From Larkinella humicola (lineage in GTDB: Bacteria > Bacteroidota > Bacteroidia > Cytophagales > Spirosomataceae), in assembly GCF_008727875.1 (NCBI RefSeq), contig NZ_VTWS01000001.1, forward strand, positions 248,001 to 312,000: a stretch of 64,000 nucleotides of DNA, in the 5' to 3' direction. The notes below the pieces were generated by a model. It worked only from the letters and a program-made list of their open reading frames with translations. It did not search any database and was not told where the DNA came from. The translations under genes were made by a program, and so were the position numbers. Below are positions 53,881-63,496 of the stretch, one piece after another (within the stretch, counting starts at the first letter, position 1; the number at the start of each line of letters is the position of its first letter).

Positions 53881-53981
53881 CTTTCGCTTGTTGCCCCTAA
53901 ATCCCCTAAAGGGGACTTTTAGCATCCGGAGGGTTCCGCGTCCAAGTCCCCTTTAGGAGATTTAGGGGCAACAAGCGAAAG
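53881..53981. repeat. long inverted repeat, CCCCTAAAGGGG family
   Basis: Arms of 37 bp with one mismatch (CTTTCGCTTGTTGCCCC, TAAATCCCCTAAAGGGGACT) around a 27-nt loop. Located between two minus-strand genes, ending 15 bp before the SNF2 stop codon. Shares its core with the repeat after the acylase gene. Confidence 0.92.
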
Positions 53982-53996
53982 TCCTAGATAAAAAAA

Positions 53997-56900
53997 TCAA
54001 TGCAGTAAACTCAACAGTTCCGTTCGATTCAGTGATTTCAGAATGGACGAGTCGGTTTTGATGAGGTGATCGGCCAGGTCTTTTTTAGATTCCTGAAGCT
54101 GAAGAATTTTGTCTTCGATGGTATCCGGGCAGATCAGACGCACGGCCACCACATTTTTCTTCTGACCTATGCGGTAACTTCGGTCGATGGCCTGGTTTTC
54201 CACCGCCGGGTTCCACCACGGATCGACCAGATAAACATAGTCGGCCTGGGTTAAATTAAGGCCCGTTCCGCCCGCTTTCAGGCTGATCAGAAACACCCGG
54301 ACGGTTTCGTCGGTTTGAAACCGGTTGACGCAGGCTTCCCGGTTGGTGGTTTGGCCGGTGAGGTATTCGAAGCCAATCTGTCTGTTTTCCAGTTCTTTCC
54401 GGATCAGGTCGAGCATGGTGACGAACTGCGAAAAAACCAGAATTTTGTGCTGCGGTGATTTGTTTTCAATCTGCTCGATCAGCATGTCGATCTTGGCCGA
54501 CGCGTCGCCATAAAATTCATCGTCGTTGAGCAACATCGGCGAGTTGCAAATCTGCCGCAGTTTGGTGAGTCCCTGCAACACATGCAGGCGCTCCCGGGGA
54601 ATGTCGCCGTCCTGCGTCGTCAGTAGAAACGTACGGAATTCACGTTCGTAAGCGTCGTAGACTTTCCGTTGGTCGGGTCCCATTTCGCAGTGCAGAATCA
54701 TCTCCGTCTTGTCGGGTAATTCGGTGGCGACCTGCTCTTTAGTCCGGCGCAAAATGAACGGGCTGATTTTCTGCTGAAGTTCGCGGGCGCGTTTCCGATC
54801 ATCGAATTTGTCGATGGGCGTGGAATAATGCGCCCGAAAATAGTGGTAATTGCCCAACAAACCCGGACAGGCAAACGAAAGTTGCCCGAACAGATCGAAG
54901 GTATGGTTTTCAATGGGCGTTCCGGTCAGGACAAACCGGGTACGCGATTGCAACAGCATAACCGCGTGATAGCGTTGCGATTCCGGATTTTTGATGGCCT
55001 GCGACTCATCCAGAACGATGCAATTGAACGTATGGTCTTTCAGAAACCGGATGTCTGACAACAGCGTGCCGTAGGAGGTCAGAATGATGTCGTACTGGTC
55101 GATGTCTTTTTTCTTCAGGCTGCGATTGTTTCCGTAGAAGGTGTACAGCCGGAGCGTGGGCGCAAATTTCGCCACCTCGGCCTGCCAGTTGAACAGGAGG
55201 GAGGTCGGCACCACGACCAGGTTGGCCCGGGTGCGGTTTTTGGCTTTCTGCACCAGCAAAAAAGCCAGGATCTGGAGCGTTTTTCCGAGGCCCATGTCGT
55301 CGGCCAGGCAGCCGCCAAATCCCAGTTCGTCCAGGAAGTTCAGCCAGTAAACGCCCTCTTTCTGGTAATCCCGGAGCGTAGCGTGCAACTCGTCGGGGAC
55401 TGCAACGGGCGGAATGGATGGGGAGTCGGCGAATTGGGCGGCCAGCGTCTTGATTTCGTCCGAAACCCCGCTGCTGAGTTGCCCGTCGTCATACACCTTT
55501 TGCAAGTCCGAAAAACGAATCCGGGGCGTCCGGATCACGTCATTCACCACCTCACCCGCCTGAAAATAAGCCGAAAACCGCTCGAGCCATTCGGTAGGCA
55601 ACAGTCCCTGCGTTCCGTCGTCTAGCGGCACAAACCGGCTCTTGTTTTTGATCGCTTTGTGGAGGTGTTTCAGAGAAACCTGCTGCTTGCCGTACGACAA
55701 CCCCAGTTGCGTTTCGAACCAGTTCAGACCACTGTTGACCACTACCGACACCTTGGCCTTGTGGAGATTCAGGCGGTTGTTTTTCAGGGAATTGAAACCG
55801 AGAACCCGGATGTTCTGGCTGTTCCAGGCATCGAAAGCGTCCAGAAACCAGTTTTCATCCAGCACCTGGGTTTTGTGTAAATAAAACTCAGATCGGTCAA
55901 GTTGGCTCTGAAAATCAGGGTGTTGGCTGGCAATCGCCATCGTAAACTGAATTTCCGCTTCGTCGTCGCGCTCCACCGTAAACGGTTTTCCCTGGCTGTC
56001 GACAGAGTAAATCTGTTTTTTGGACAATACCGGCACTTCAACGGTTCCGTATTTCATGACCGGCGTCAGAATGACGTAATCTTCGGAGTCGGCCAGATAC
56101 AGGAGGTGTTCGCGTTCCAGATTAAAGCCGTTTTCTTCGAGCTGCGCGGGTGTTGCCGGTTGCAGATACGAATAGGTAATCCGAATCTGGTTTTCCAGTT
56201 TGGCCAAAACCGCTTCCTGAAATTCGCTGTACTTCGACTGGTGCAGAACGATTCGGGTACTTTTCTTGCTAAAAAACTCAATAACCCGCAGATAGTCAGG
56301 GTTGTCGATGAGGTGCAGCGTGTCGTGCAGCAGAATGAAGTAATCGTATTTGAGAACGAGTTTGTGGAGTTCCTGCGTGGTACCTTCCACCACGAGCGAA
56401 CCCCGGATTTCGTAAAACTGATCGACCTGACGAACCCACAACCGCAGGTCGCCCATCAGAATTTTGAGCTTTACCGGGATGAGCGACTGGGAGGAAATGT
56501 TTTCGGATACGCTGCTCGAATGGTAATAAAAAGCCAGTTTTCCGGGGTTTTCGGCCACAAACCGCAGCGCTTCCAGGTCGGATTCGGTCTTTTTGCTGCG
56601 GTGGGTATGCTGAAATCGGGCGAGCGCCGAATAGAATTTTAATTCGTTCAGATGCTCAATCCGGTTGATCGCTTCCAGCGGCTGTACCGGGGTGAGTGGA
56701 TTTTTTACGTTCCCTTCCCGCGTCGTTGGCGCGTCGAACAATTCCAGCCCGAAATGATCGGAATAGCGGTGTTTCGTAAAGACGACAATTCGCTTGAGCT
56801 TCGACGCCGTTTCTTCCAGAATCAGCTCCAGCCGACCCGGTTTTGGTACCAGGGTCGACACCAGCAACGCTTTGTCGGCCTGATTAAATCGCAGTAATTC

Positions 56901-57359
56901 CGGTCGATTGGGTTTGATCGTGAGGGTTTTATTCTCGTAGTCTACCTGGAAAAACGCATCCAGTTGGCTCTCATTCTCCAGACCGTAGTCTCTGGCGACC
57001 GGTTTGATGGCTTCATACCGCAGGACCTGATCAAAAAAGATCCGGAATTCCTTTCGTCTGACAATCGCCGATAAAACCTGGACCTGATGCTCACACAACC
57101 GGTCTTTCGGAGCCAGACACGAACAGGAAATCCGGAGTGCCTCTTCCGACTGGCTGACAACTACTTCCGTACGTTGAATGTCCCGGGATGCGAGGACAAA
57201 AGTACCCTGATCGACGGCCAGTTCAACCGCGATGACGTCGGTGTAACTCCCTGTGGAAAAGGCGGCTGCGGAACTGTGTTTGAAGAGGATTCCGTCGGAC
57301 AAAGTCGGTATTGTAACCGTTTCCAGACAATACGCGGGGTGAGCCGAAAGGTTGAGCAT
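53997..57359 (-). CDS. SNF2-family helicase with SWIM zinc finger
   Basis: 1120 aa from the ATG at MLNLSAHPAYC. A SWIM-type CxC...CxH zinc site near 75-90 (SCSCLAPKDRLCEHQ), a long middle region, then the SNF2 motor from about 650: motif I DDMGLGKTLQ, motif II DESQAIKNP (DESQ rather than DEAQ), VLTGTPIEN, and the helicase C half (LVFSQFVTMLDLIRKE, RVFLISLKAGGTGLNLT, DPWWNPAVENQAIDRSYRIGQ). Family role: nucleic-acid-dependent remodelling, with bacterial members linked to RNA polymerase recycling or DNA repair. Monocistronic. Confidence 0.93.
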   Translation of the reverse strand: MLNLSAHPAYCLETVTIPTLSDGILFKHSSAAAFSTGSYTDVIAVELAVDQGTFVLASRDIQRTEVVVSQSEEALRISCSCLAPKDRLCEHQVQVLSAIVRRKEFRIFFDQVLRYEAIKPVARDYGLENESQLDAFFQVDYENKTLTIKPNRPELLRFNQADKALLVSTLVPKPGRLELILEETASKLKRIVVFTKHRYSDHFGLELFDAPTTREGNVKNPLTPVQPLEAINRIEHLNELKFYSALARFQHTHRSKKTESDLEALRFVAENPGKLAFYYHSSSVSENISSQSLIPVKLKILMGDLRLWVRQVDQFYEIRGSLVVEGTTQELHKLVLKYDYFILLHDTLHLIDNPDYLRVIEFFSKKSTRIVLHQSKYSEFQEAVLAKLENQIRITYSYLQPATPAQLEENGFNLEREHLLYLADSEDYVILTPVMKYGTVEVPVLSKKQIYSVDSQGKPFTVERDDEAEIQFTMAIASQHPDFQSQLDRSEFYLHKTQVLDENWFLDAFDAWNSQNIRVLGFNSLKNNRLNLHKAKVSVVVNSGLNWFETQLGLSYGKQQVSLKHLHKAIKNKSRFVPLDDGTQGLLPTEWLERFSAYFQAGEVVNDVIRTPRIRFSDLQKVYDDGQLSSGVSDEIKTLAAQFADSPSIPPVAVPDELHATLRDYQKEGVYWLNFLDELGFGGCLADDMGLGKTLQILAFLLVQKAKNRTRANLVVVPTSLLFNWQAEVAKFAPTLRLYTFYGNNRSLKKKDIDQYDIILTSYGTLLSDIRFLKDHTFNCIVLDESQAIKNPESQRYHAVMLLQSRTRFVLTGTPIENHTFDLFGQLSFACPGLLGNYHYFRAHYSTPIDKFDDRKRARELQQKISPFILRRTKEQVATELPDKTEMILHCEMGPDQRKVYDAYEREFRTFLLTTQDGDIPRERLHVLQGLTKLRQICNSPMLLNDDEFYGDASAKIDMLIEQIENKSPQHKILVFSQFVTMLDLIRKELENRQIGFEYLTGQTTNREACVNRFQTDETVRVFLISLKAGGTGLNLTQADYVYLVDPWWNPAVENQAIDRSYRIGQKKNVVAVRLICPDTIEDKILQLQESKKDLADHLIKTDSSILKSLNRTELLSLLH

Positions 57360-57446
57360 GGGTGACCGACGAAGGTTGTTGGGTAGACTGTTCCGCAATT
57401 TACGCCATTAGCCGCGCTTGCCATAGAAATAATCCGTTTCAAGTTC

Positions 57447-57454
57447 TATTTTTG
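57447..57454 (+). promoter_or_regulatory. -7 box TATTTTTG before the GH127 gene
   Basis: Exact TAnnTTTG match, about 40 nt before the ATG. A TTG upstream is 26 bp away, longer than usual, so only the -7 part is convincing. Confidence 0.4.
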
Positions 57455-57493
57455 AGCATCCCTTCACGGTATTCCTAACCCTTTCTGAACCCC

Positions 57494-59464
57494 ATGATCA
57501 CCCGATTTCGATTTTTTGCTGCGGTTTTGACTACGACGGCAAGTCTGATCGCCATCGCCCAGATACCGGTCAAACGCTTCGAACCCGTCAGTTTCTCGCA
57601 GGTCAACATCACCGACCGGTTCTGGCGTCCAAAGCTCGATAAAGTCGCCACGGCCACCCTGCAGGCCTGCATTTTCCAGACCGAAGAAAAGACGGGCCGC
57701 ATCCGGAATTTTGAGAAAGTGCAGCGTGGAAAGCACGAAAAACACGAAGGTGTTTATTACGACGACAGCGATGTCTACAAAGCCCTGGAAGCCATTGCCT
57801 ATTCGCTGAAAAACCGCCCCGACGCCGAACTCGAAAAGAAAGCCGATGAGTGGATCGACAAGATTGCGGCCGCCCAACAGCCTGACGGATACCTCAATAC
57901 GTATTATTCGCTCGTCGGTTTAGACCAGCGCTGGACCGACATGGAAAAGCACGAAGACTACTGCGCGGGTCACCTCATCGAAGCCGCTGTGGCCTATTAC
58001 AACACCACCGGAAAACGGAAATTGCTGGACGTCGCCATTCGTTTTGCCGACCACCTTGACGTCACCTTCCGCCAACCCAACCGCCACTGGGTGAGCGGCC
58101 ATCAGGAAATTGAACTGGCGCTGATGAAGTTGTATCACCTGACGAAAAATGACCGGTATCTGAAACTGGCCGACTGGTTTCTCGATCAGCGCGGGCGGGG
58201 CTTCGGCGTCGGCAAGATCTGGGACCAGTGGAAGACGCCGGAATACTGTCAGGATGCCACCCCGGTAAAGAATCAGAAAGAGATTACCGGACACGCGGTT
58301 CGCGCGATGTACCTCTACACGGGGGCCGCCGATGTGGCCGCCACCACCGGTGACGCGGGCTACATGAACGCCATGAAAACCGTCTGGGAAGATGTCGTCT
58401 ACCGCAATATGTACATCACGGGCGGCATTGGCTCGTCGGGTCAAAACGAAGGGTTTTCGCTGGATTATGACCTGCCCAACGAAACGGCGTATTGCGAAAC
58501 CTGCGCGTCGGTCGGAATGGTTTTCTGGAACCAGCGGATGAACCTGCTCACCGGCGAGGCCAAATACATCGACGTGCTGGAACGGAGCTTGTACAACGGC
58601 GCGCTCGACGGCCTGAGCCTGAGTGGTGACCGGTTTTTCTATGGTAATCCGCTGGCTTCCAACGGCAATACGGCCCGGAGTGCCTGGTTTGGAACGGCCT
58701 GCTGCCCGTCGAACATTGCCCGGCTGGTGGCGTCGCTCGGCGATTATATTTATGGCAAAAACGACTCCGGCCTTTGGGTCAATCTGTACATTGGCAGCAA
58801 CACAACGCTGAAAATTGGCAAAACCGACGTTCCGGTTCAGATGGATACGAATTATCCGTGGGACGGTAGTGTGAAACTAACCGTGACGCCGGCCAAAAAG
58901 ACGCCTTACGCCCTGCATCTGCGGATTCCGGGCTGGGTTAGCAACGTGCCGGTGCCGGGTGATCTCTACCGGTTTCAGGAAGAGAGTCCGGCGAAAATTA
59001 CCGTCAATTTGAACGGAAAACCGGTCGATTACCGGGAAGAAAATGGCTACGTGGTGGTGAACCGGACGTGGCAGAAAGGCGATGTGATCGAGCTGACGCT
59101 GCCGATGGACGTGAAGCGGGTGGTCGCGAAAAAAGAACTGGTGGCCGCCAATGACCGCGTGGCCATTCAGCGCGGGCCGTTGGTCTATTGCGTGGAAGGG
59201 GCCGACAACAACGGCCAGGCCTGGAACCTACTGGTGCCCGATCAAACGACGTTTACAACCCAGGCTTATCAGGTCAGCACGGAACCGGTGGTGGCGATTC
59301 AGGCCGAGGTGCCGGTGGTAGGGCCGTCGGCGGATGGTGCGGGTGTAATGACGGAAAGGAAGAAAATTACGGCCATTCCGTATTACGTCTGGGCCAATCG
59401 CGGCAAAAGTCCGATGCAGGTCTGGCTGCCGACCAAAGCCAAACGGGTGAAGATCACGGATTAA
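57494..59464 (+). CDS. glycoside hydrolase family 127 (beta-L-arabinofuranosidase-like)
   Basis: 656 aa with signal peptide (RFFAAVLTTTASLIAIAQ). GH127 (DUF1680) marks: VNITDRFWRPKLDKV, GVYYDDSDVYKALEAIAYSL, QQPDGYLNTYY, HLIEAAVAYY. The zinc-thiolate active site is intact: Glu335 and Cys337 in CETCAS, and Cys403-Cys404 in ACCPSN, the family nucleophile and ligands. It releases beta-L-arabinofuranose from plant-type glycans, probably in the periplasm. Its last 11 bp overlap the convergent kinase gene. Confidence 0.94.
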   Translation: MITRFRFFAAVLTTTASLIAIAQIPVKRFEPVSFSQVNITDRFWRPKLDKVATATLQACIFQTEEKTGRIRNFEKVQRGKHEKHEGVYYDDSDVYKALEAIAYSLKNRPDAELEKKADEWIDKIAAAQQPDGYLNTYYSLVGLDQRWTDMEKHEDYCAGHLIEAAVAYYNTTGKRKLLDVAIRFADHLDVTFRQPNRHWVSGHQEIELALMKLYHLTKNDRYLKLADWFLDQRGRGFGVGKIWDQWKTPEYCQDATPVKNQKEITGHAVRAMYLYTGAADVAATTGDAGYMNAMKTVWEDVVYRNMYITGGIGSSGQNEGFSLDYDLPNETAYCETCASVGMVFWNQRMNLLTGEAKYIDVLERSLYNGALDGLSLSGDRFFYGNPLASNGNTARSAWFGTACCPSNIARLVASLGDYIYGKNDSGLWVNLYIGSNTTLKIGKTDVPVQMDTNYPWDGSVKLTVTPAKKTPYALHLRIPGWVSNVPVPGDLYRFQEESPAKITVNLNGKPVDYREENGYVVVNRTWQKGDVIELTLPMDVKRVVAKKELVAANDRVAIQRGPLVYCVEGADNNGQAWNLLVPDQTTFTTQAYQVSTEPVVAIQAEVPVVGPSADGAGVMTERKKITAIPYYVWANRGKSPMQVWLPTKAKRVKITD

Positions 59465-60776
59465 TGGTTGATGAATCCGGATTCGAAACCGGCAAGCTCA
59501 ACTCGCTGGTAAAGGTGTGGGATTTCCAGTCCAGTTGCAGGGTTCCACCCAGGAGCGTGGTTAAGCGATGCGTAATCCAGAGTCCCAAACCGTGGCCTTC
59601 TTTGAACGGATCGGCCCTGTAGTAGGCTTGTCGCAAATCGAGCGTCGGGCCACTCTCCCGAATTGTCCGGTTTTCAATCCGAACCTGCCACTGCCCGGAA
59701 TTTTGTAGCCGGATGGTGACAACACTGTCCGAAACGGCGTATTTGACGGCATTTTCGATCAGATTCAACAGGATGTGTTCCAGTTTGAGGGCATCCGTTT
59801 GTAAAATGGCGTCGGAGAAACCGTTGCGGTCGAAAACCGTCGTGACGCCATAGTCGGCCGTCAGCGAGGCCAGTTGCCGCAGGCAGTTGTCCAGTAATTC
59901 CGGAAGGTCGACGGCAGAAAGTTTGAGAACCGGTGCGATGGTGTCGGGCTGGCTCAGCGTCAGAAACTCGTTGATCAGGCGCGTCAATCGGCTCACTTCC
60001 TCCAGTTGACCGCTCAAAAAAGCCGTAGTTGCGGCATCGGGCGGGCTCTGTTTCAAAGTCACCTGCAAACCGGTTTTCATCACCGTCAGGGGCGTGCGGA
60101 GTTCGTGCGCGGCCGCCCCGAAAAAATGTCGCTGCCCCTCGACGCTTTCCCGAATCCGGGCCAGCATCCGGTTTAAGGTTGCCGTGAGATGATAAAGTTC
60201 ATCGCGGGTTTTGGGCAGTTCGATCGGGTCGATGGCGCTCGTATTGTTGATCGCATCGACTTGGTTGACAATGCGTTGGATGGGTCGTAGAAGCCAGCCC
60301 GCCACCCCGTAGCCCGCTCCGAACGCCAGGATCAGACTGAGCACCCAGCTCAGTCCGAACACCCACCGAAGTCGTCCGATGTCCTGTCGCAAGCTTTCAT
60401 CCGGCACCGCCAGCGTCAGAATAAGCTGCCCGTCGGGCGTTTGAACGGGTGTCCCTTCGACGGTGATGGATCGGTGGGAGGTCCGGTTTGAAGGAGGGGC
60501 GGTTTCGTCCGGAAAACCGGGGCTGCGGAACAACTCGCGACGCTGGCCGTAGCTGCGGTAAACCACCCGCATTCGCTCGGTTTCGGTGGGCAACGGAATC
60601 ACGACGGGGTCGACACTGACGAGTGCCAGGAGCCAGGCCGCCCGGGTTTGGGTGGCGCGGTCAAAGGCCCGTTGCAAGCCGACTTCGGCGCGGGTGAGCA
60701 TGAGGTAACCTGCGGCTCCACTGATGAGGGCAAAAACAGCCAGCACGGCCAGCACGATCCGGCTTCGCAGGCTCAT
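59454..60776 (-). CDS. sensor histidine kinase (CusS/CzcS-like)
   Basis: 440 aa. Two membrane helices (about 8-27 and 138-163) enclose a periplasmic sensor of about 110 residues; HAMP follows (RPIQRIVNQVDAIN), HisKA with His224 in AAAHELRTPLTVMK, and HATPase (NLIENAVKYAV, GLGLWITHRL). Overlaps the response-regulator gene by 4 nt (ATGA). The pair resembles metal- or envelope-sensing OmpR systems; the efflux genes of this window are 45 kb away, so no target is assigned. Confidence 0.93.
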   Translation of the reverse strand: MSLRSRIVLAVLAVFALISGAAGYLMLTRAEVGLQRAFDRATQTRAAWLLALVSVDPVVIPLPTETERMRVVYRSYGQRRELFRSPGFPDETAPPSNRTSHRSITVEGTPVQTPDGQLILTLAVPDESLRQDIGRLRWVFGLSWVLSLILAFGAGYGVAGWLLRPIQRIVNQVDAINNTSAIDPIELPKTRDELYHLTATLNRMLARIRESVEGQRHFFGAAAHELRTPLTVMKTGLQVTLKQSPPDAATTAFLSGQLEEVSRLTRLINEFLTLSQPDTIAPVLKLSAVDLPELLDNCLRQLASLTADYGVTTVFDRNGFSDAILQTDALKLEHILLNLIENAVKYAVSDSVVTIRLQNSGQWQVRIENRTIRESGPTLDLRQAYYRADPFKEGHGLGLWITHRLTTLLGGTLQLDWKSHTFTSELSLPVSNPDSSTINP

Positions 60777-61444
60777 GGCGTTTTGAGTCGATAGCCCCGG
60801 CCCACCTGCGTTTCGATCAGCCCCGCTATCCCGCTCGCGTCCAGCTTTTTACGCAGTTGGTAAATGTGTACTTCAATCACGTTGCTGCCCATATCGTAGT
60901 CGGCTGACCAGACTTTTTCGGCGATTTCGTTTTTGGTAATCAATTGCCCGGCCCGGCGCAACAGCAGTTCCAGCAGGGCGAATTCGCGGTTGGTCAGGTT
61001 CAGGCTGGTTCCGCCTTTTAAAACCTCGTGCGAAATAAGCCGCATTTCCAGATCAGCCACCCGAAGCACCACGTTGTCGCTGGTGGTCGTCCGGCGTTGC
61101 AGAATGCGGATTCGGGCCAGCAACTCGTCAAAATCGAACGGTTTGCGGAGGTAGTCGACCGCACCCAGGTCCAGGCCCTGCACCACCGTGGCCGGATCAC
61201 TCAGCGCCGACAGGATCATCACCGGCACGGTTAACCCAAAAGCCCGGAGGTTTTTCAGTACCTCAAAACCGGTTTGGCCCGGCAACATCAGATCGAGCAG
61301 CACCAGGTCGTACAGACCACCGGCCAACTGGTCGAGTCCTTCGGAACCGGAGTGCGTGAGGTCGGCGACGTGGCCGTTCTGTTCCAGGCCCTGTTTGATA
61401 AACCGGCCCAGCTTGCGCTCGTCTTCGATAACCAGAATTTTCAT
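60773..61444 (-). CDS. OmpR-family response regulator
   Basis: 223 aa from the ATG at MKILVIEDERKLG. Receiver with Asp51 in LVLLDLMLPGQTGFEV, Thr/Ser switch in VMILSALSD and Lys in LRKPFDFDEL; winged-helix domain (LNLTNREFALLELLLRR, NVIEVHIYQLRKKLD, VGRGYRLKTP). Upstream frame to 61510 is not family-like. Translationally coupled to the kinase. Confidence 0.94.
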   Translation of the reverse strand: MKILVIEDERKLGRFIKQGLEQNGHVADLTHSGSEGLDQLAGGLYDLVLLDLMLPGQTGFEVLKNLRAFGLTVPVMILSALSDPATVVQGLDLGAVDYLRKPFDFDELLARIRILQRRTTTSDNVVLRVADLEMRLISHEVLKGGTSLNLTNREFALLELLLRRAGQLITKNEIAEKVWSADYDMGSNVIEVHIYQLRKKLDASGIAGLIETQVGRGYRLKTP

Positions 61445-61480
61445 GAAAAACGCAGAAATGCAACGGATGCAGGTGGCGGC

Positions 61481-61510
61481 TAAAAGTAGGAGAGATTCGA
61501 ACCAAAACAA
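61481..61510 (-). promoter_or_regulatory. candidate promoter of the OmpR-type two-component pair
   Basis: On the minus strand TTG, a 19-bp spacer and TACTTTTA (last base differs from TAnnTTTG), about 37 nt before the ATG. It lies directly behind the terminator of the preceding gene. Confidence 0.4.
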
Positions 61511-61514
61511 AACT

Positions 61515-61540
61515 GCTCCGGCCTTTCCTCCAGCCGGAGC
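61515..61540 (-). terminator. intrinsic terminator of the DUF5666-like gene
   Basis: GCTCCGGC and GCCGGAGC form an 8-bp stem with a 10-nt loop, followed on the minus strand by AGTTTTGTTTTGG. It lies about 18 bp past the stop codon. Confidence 0.7.
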
Positions 61541-61557
61541 GGTTTTGAAAACAGGAC

Positions 61558-62379
61558 TTACCGAACCAGATACTGCTGGCCGTTGATGGTCAACACCGAT
61601 GCGCGGAGAATGGTCGCTTTTTCGAGTTGCACCTGTCCCTCGTGTGGAATTTTGGCAAAACCCTGCACGGTAATCGTGCTGCCTTTGGTCGCCAGATTCG
61701 ACAGTTGAGCGACTACGTTCGACGGAATGCGAACAATCGTTTTCGCATCGCCCGGGGTAGACAAAATTAACCCGTTGACGCGTCCTTCGCGGTCGAGCTG
61801 GTAATCCGCGATTTTCCCGGTAACGGTACTCATCGTCGGCGTGGCGGGCGGGGTGGGCAATGCCGCTGGAGGAGCGTCGGTCACCGTTGTTTTACCCGAC
61901 GTCAGGCTCGTCATCCGGAAGTTGGCTTCACCCCTGTGGCTGGTTTCAGTAAAACCGGTGACACTGACGTTGCTACCGGCTTTAACCGCCTGCTGAACCG
62001 ACTGGCCGAGGTGCGCCGGAAATTTTACCGTGGTGACGGTTCCGGACGCATTTTTGAGTGTAAAACCGTTCAAAATAAAATCGTCATTGCCCGTCAACTG
62101 GCCGACGGTTCCGGTCACCGTGGTCAGTGCCGTCAGCCCTTCCCGCCGTCCCAGGGGTCCACGGGCTTCCCGGCGATCGGGTCGGAGGCCGGGGTGCCGA
62201 CCGGGGCCCCCGGGTCTTTCCGGTCGCGGCTGATCGAAAGCAGGTGGGGCCATACCGGGGGAGAGGGTGGTTACTTCGGGTCCATTGGGCTGATCCGGGG
62301 CGGTTTGGGCGTACAGATGAGGGGCCAGAAGGCTGCCGGTCAGTAGCAGACCGGTCATGAGTTTTGCGTTGGTTTTCAT
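61558..62379 (-). CDS. secreted DUF5666-like protein
   Basis: 273 aa from the ATG at MKTNAKLMTG, giving a signal peptide ending LYAQ. A Pro/Arg/Gly-rich segment (about 45-85) precedes two related beta domains of OB-fold type: VTGTVGQLTGNDDFILNGFTL with GSNVSVTGFTET, and VTGKIADYQLDREGRVNGLIL with GSTITVQGFAKIPHEGQVQL. This tandem matches DUF5666-like secreted proteins, whose function is unknown. Has its own promoter and terminator. Confidence 0.8.
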   Translation of the reverse strand: MKTNAKLMTGLLLTGSLLAPHLYAQTAPDQPNGPEVTTLSPGMAPPAFDQPRPERPGGPGRHPGLRPDRREARGPLGRREGLTALTTVTGTVGQLTGNDDFILNGFTLKNASGTVTTVKFPAHLGQSVQQAVKAGSNVSVTGFTETSHRGEANFRMTSLTSGKTTVTDAPPAALPTPPATPTMSTVTGKIADYQLDREGRVNGLILSTPGDAKTIVRIPSNVVAQLSNLATKGSTITVQGFAKIPHEGQVQLEKATILRASVLTINGQQYLVR

Positions 62380-62411
62380 TCGTAGGTGTTCTTTACTGTT
62401 GATTACGGTAG

Positions 62412-62439
62412 CAAAACTAACGACGTGCTCTAAGGCCAA
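62412..62439 (-). promoter_or_regulatory. promoter of the DUF5666-like gene
   Basis: On the minus strand TTG, a 17-bp spacer and an exact -7 box TAGTTTTG, about 33 nt before the chosen ATG; this also argues against the longer upstream start. Confidence 0.5.
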
Positions 62440-62479
62440 CCTGAACCTGAAATTAATTTTTCTTCATCCCGCAACCCAT

Positions 62480-63394
62480 TCAGAATTTTTCCTCCATCAG
62501 TTCCCGCGTGATCATCACAGCCGCCCGCAGTCCGTTGGTGGCTGCGACCAAAACCTGCCGCATCATGGTTTGGTTATCCCCGGCAGCAAACACGCCCCTA
62601 ACACTAGTCTTGCCAAATTCATCGACTTGGATCATTCCTATCTCATCCAGTTCACAGCCCAATTGCAGCGCCAGATCGTTCGACTGCTGCATCGCCGGGC
62701 GCGCATACAAGGCCTGTAAAGGTTTCACCGATTGATCGGCCAGTTTCAGTGCATCGAGCTGACCGTTCCGGTGTTGCAGGGCCACCAGCGGGGTTTCGAT
62801 GATGGGAATGGCGTGTTGGTGCAGTTTGGCGGTTTGTTCCGGGTTCAGGGTGGACGGGCCGTTGGTGAACAAGGTTAGGCCGGGGTTCCAGTAGTGGATC
62901 AATTTCGCCAATCCGAATCCCTCATCGCCATTGCCCAGCACCCCGACAACCTGGTCTTTCACTTCGTAGCCGTGGCAAAACGGACAGTGCAAAACCGAAA
63001 TGCCCCAGCATTCGGCAAAACCGGGCATTGCTGGTAGAACGTCGGACAAACCGGTCGCCAGAATGAGCCGTTTGGCCGTAAATACCTCGCCGTCGTTTGT
63101 GTACACCTGAAACGAAGAATCCGATGGCTGAACGGTGGTAACCGTTGCATCCCGCAGACTGACGGTCGGGTAAACAAGGGCCTGTTGCCGGGCAATCCGC
63201 GTCAGCTCGGCGGGCGTTTCGCCATCGCGGGTCAGGAAACTGTGGGAGTGGGGCGTCTGCCGGTTGGCGGGCTGGCCGCTATCAAGGACCAGTACCGTCC
63301 ACAAGGAACGGCCCAAGACGAGGGCTGCGCTTAGTCCGGCGTAACTGCCACCAATGATGATGACGTCGTAGGAGGGAGTTGATGGTTGGTTCAT
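62480..63394 (-). CDS. NAD(P)/FAD-dependent oxidoreductase, thioredoxin reductase-like
   Basis: 304 aa. FAD-binding GGSYAGLSAALVLGRS at the N-terminus, redox pair in HCPFCHGYE (CxxC), NAD(P) region VGVLGNGDEGF, and a C-terminal FAD contact RGVFAAGDNQTM. Length and motif order fit the thioredoxin reductase family, but no thioredoxin gene is adjacent; small proteins of this type also act as persulfide or other disulfide reductases. Monocistronic on the minus strand. Confidence 0.92.
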   Translation of the reverse strand: MNQPSTPSYDVIIIGGSYAGLSAALVLGRSLWTVLVLDSGQPANRQTPHSHSFLTRDGETPAELTRIARQQALVYPTVSLRDATVTTVQPSDSSFQVYTNDGEVFTAKRLILATGLSDVLPAMPGFAECWGISVLHCPFCHGYEVKDQVVGVLGNGDEGFGLAKLIHYWNPGLTLFTNGPSTLNPEQTAKLHQHAIPIIETPLVALQHRNGQLDALKLADQSVKPLQALYARPAMQQSNDLALQLGCELDEIGMIQVDEFGKTSVRGVFAAGDNQTMMRQVLVAATNGLRAAVMITRELMEEKF

Positions 63395-63496
63395 AAAGGT
63401 TCTTCTGATGTAGGACTTTTGCTTTCTGTCCCCGTTCCTCCAATTGATTTAAATTTAACGCAATCTGTGAGATTATTGACCCCGGAGGGGGGCAGA

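Noticed and set aside
61485-61510. GGTTCGAATC resembling a tRNA T-arm on the minus strand
   Set aside because: No acceptor, D or anticodon stems can be formed around it; it coincides with a promoter spacer behind a terminator.
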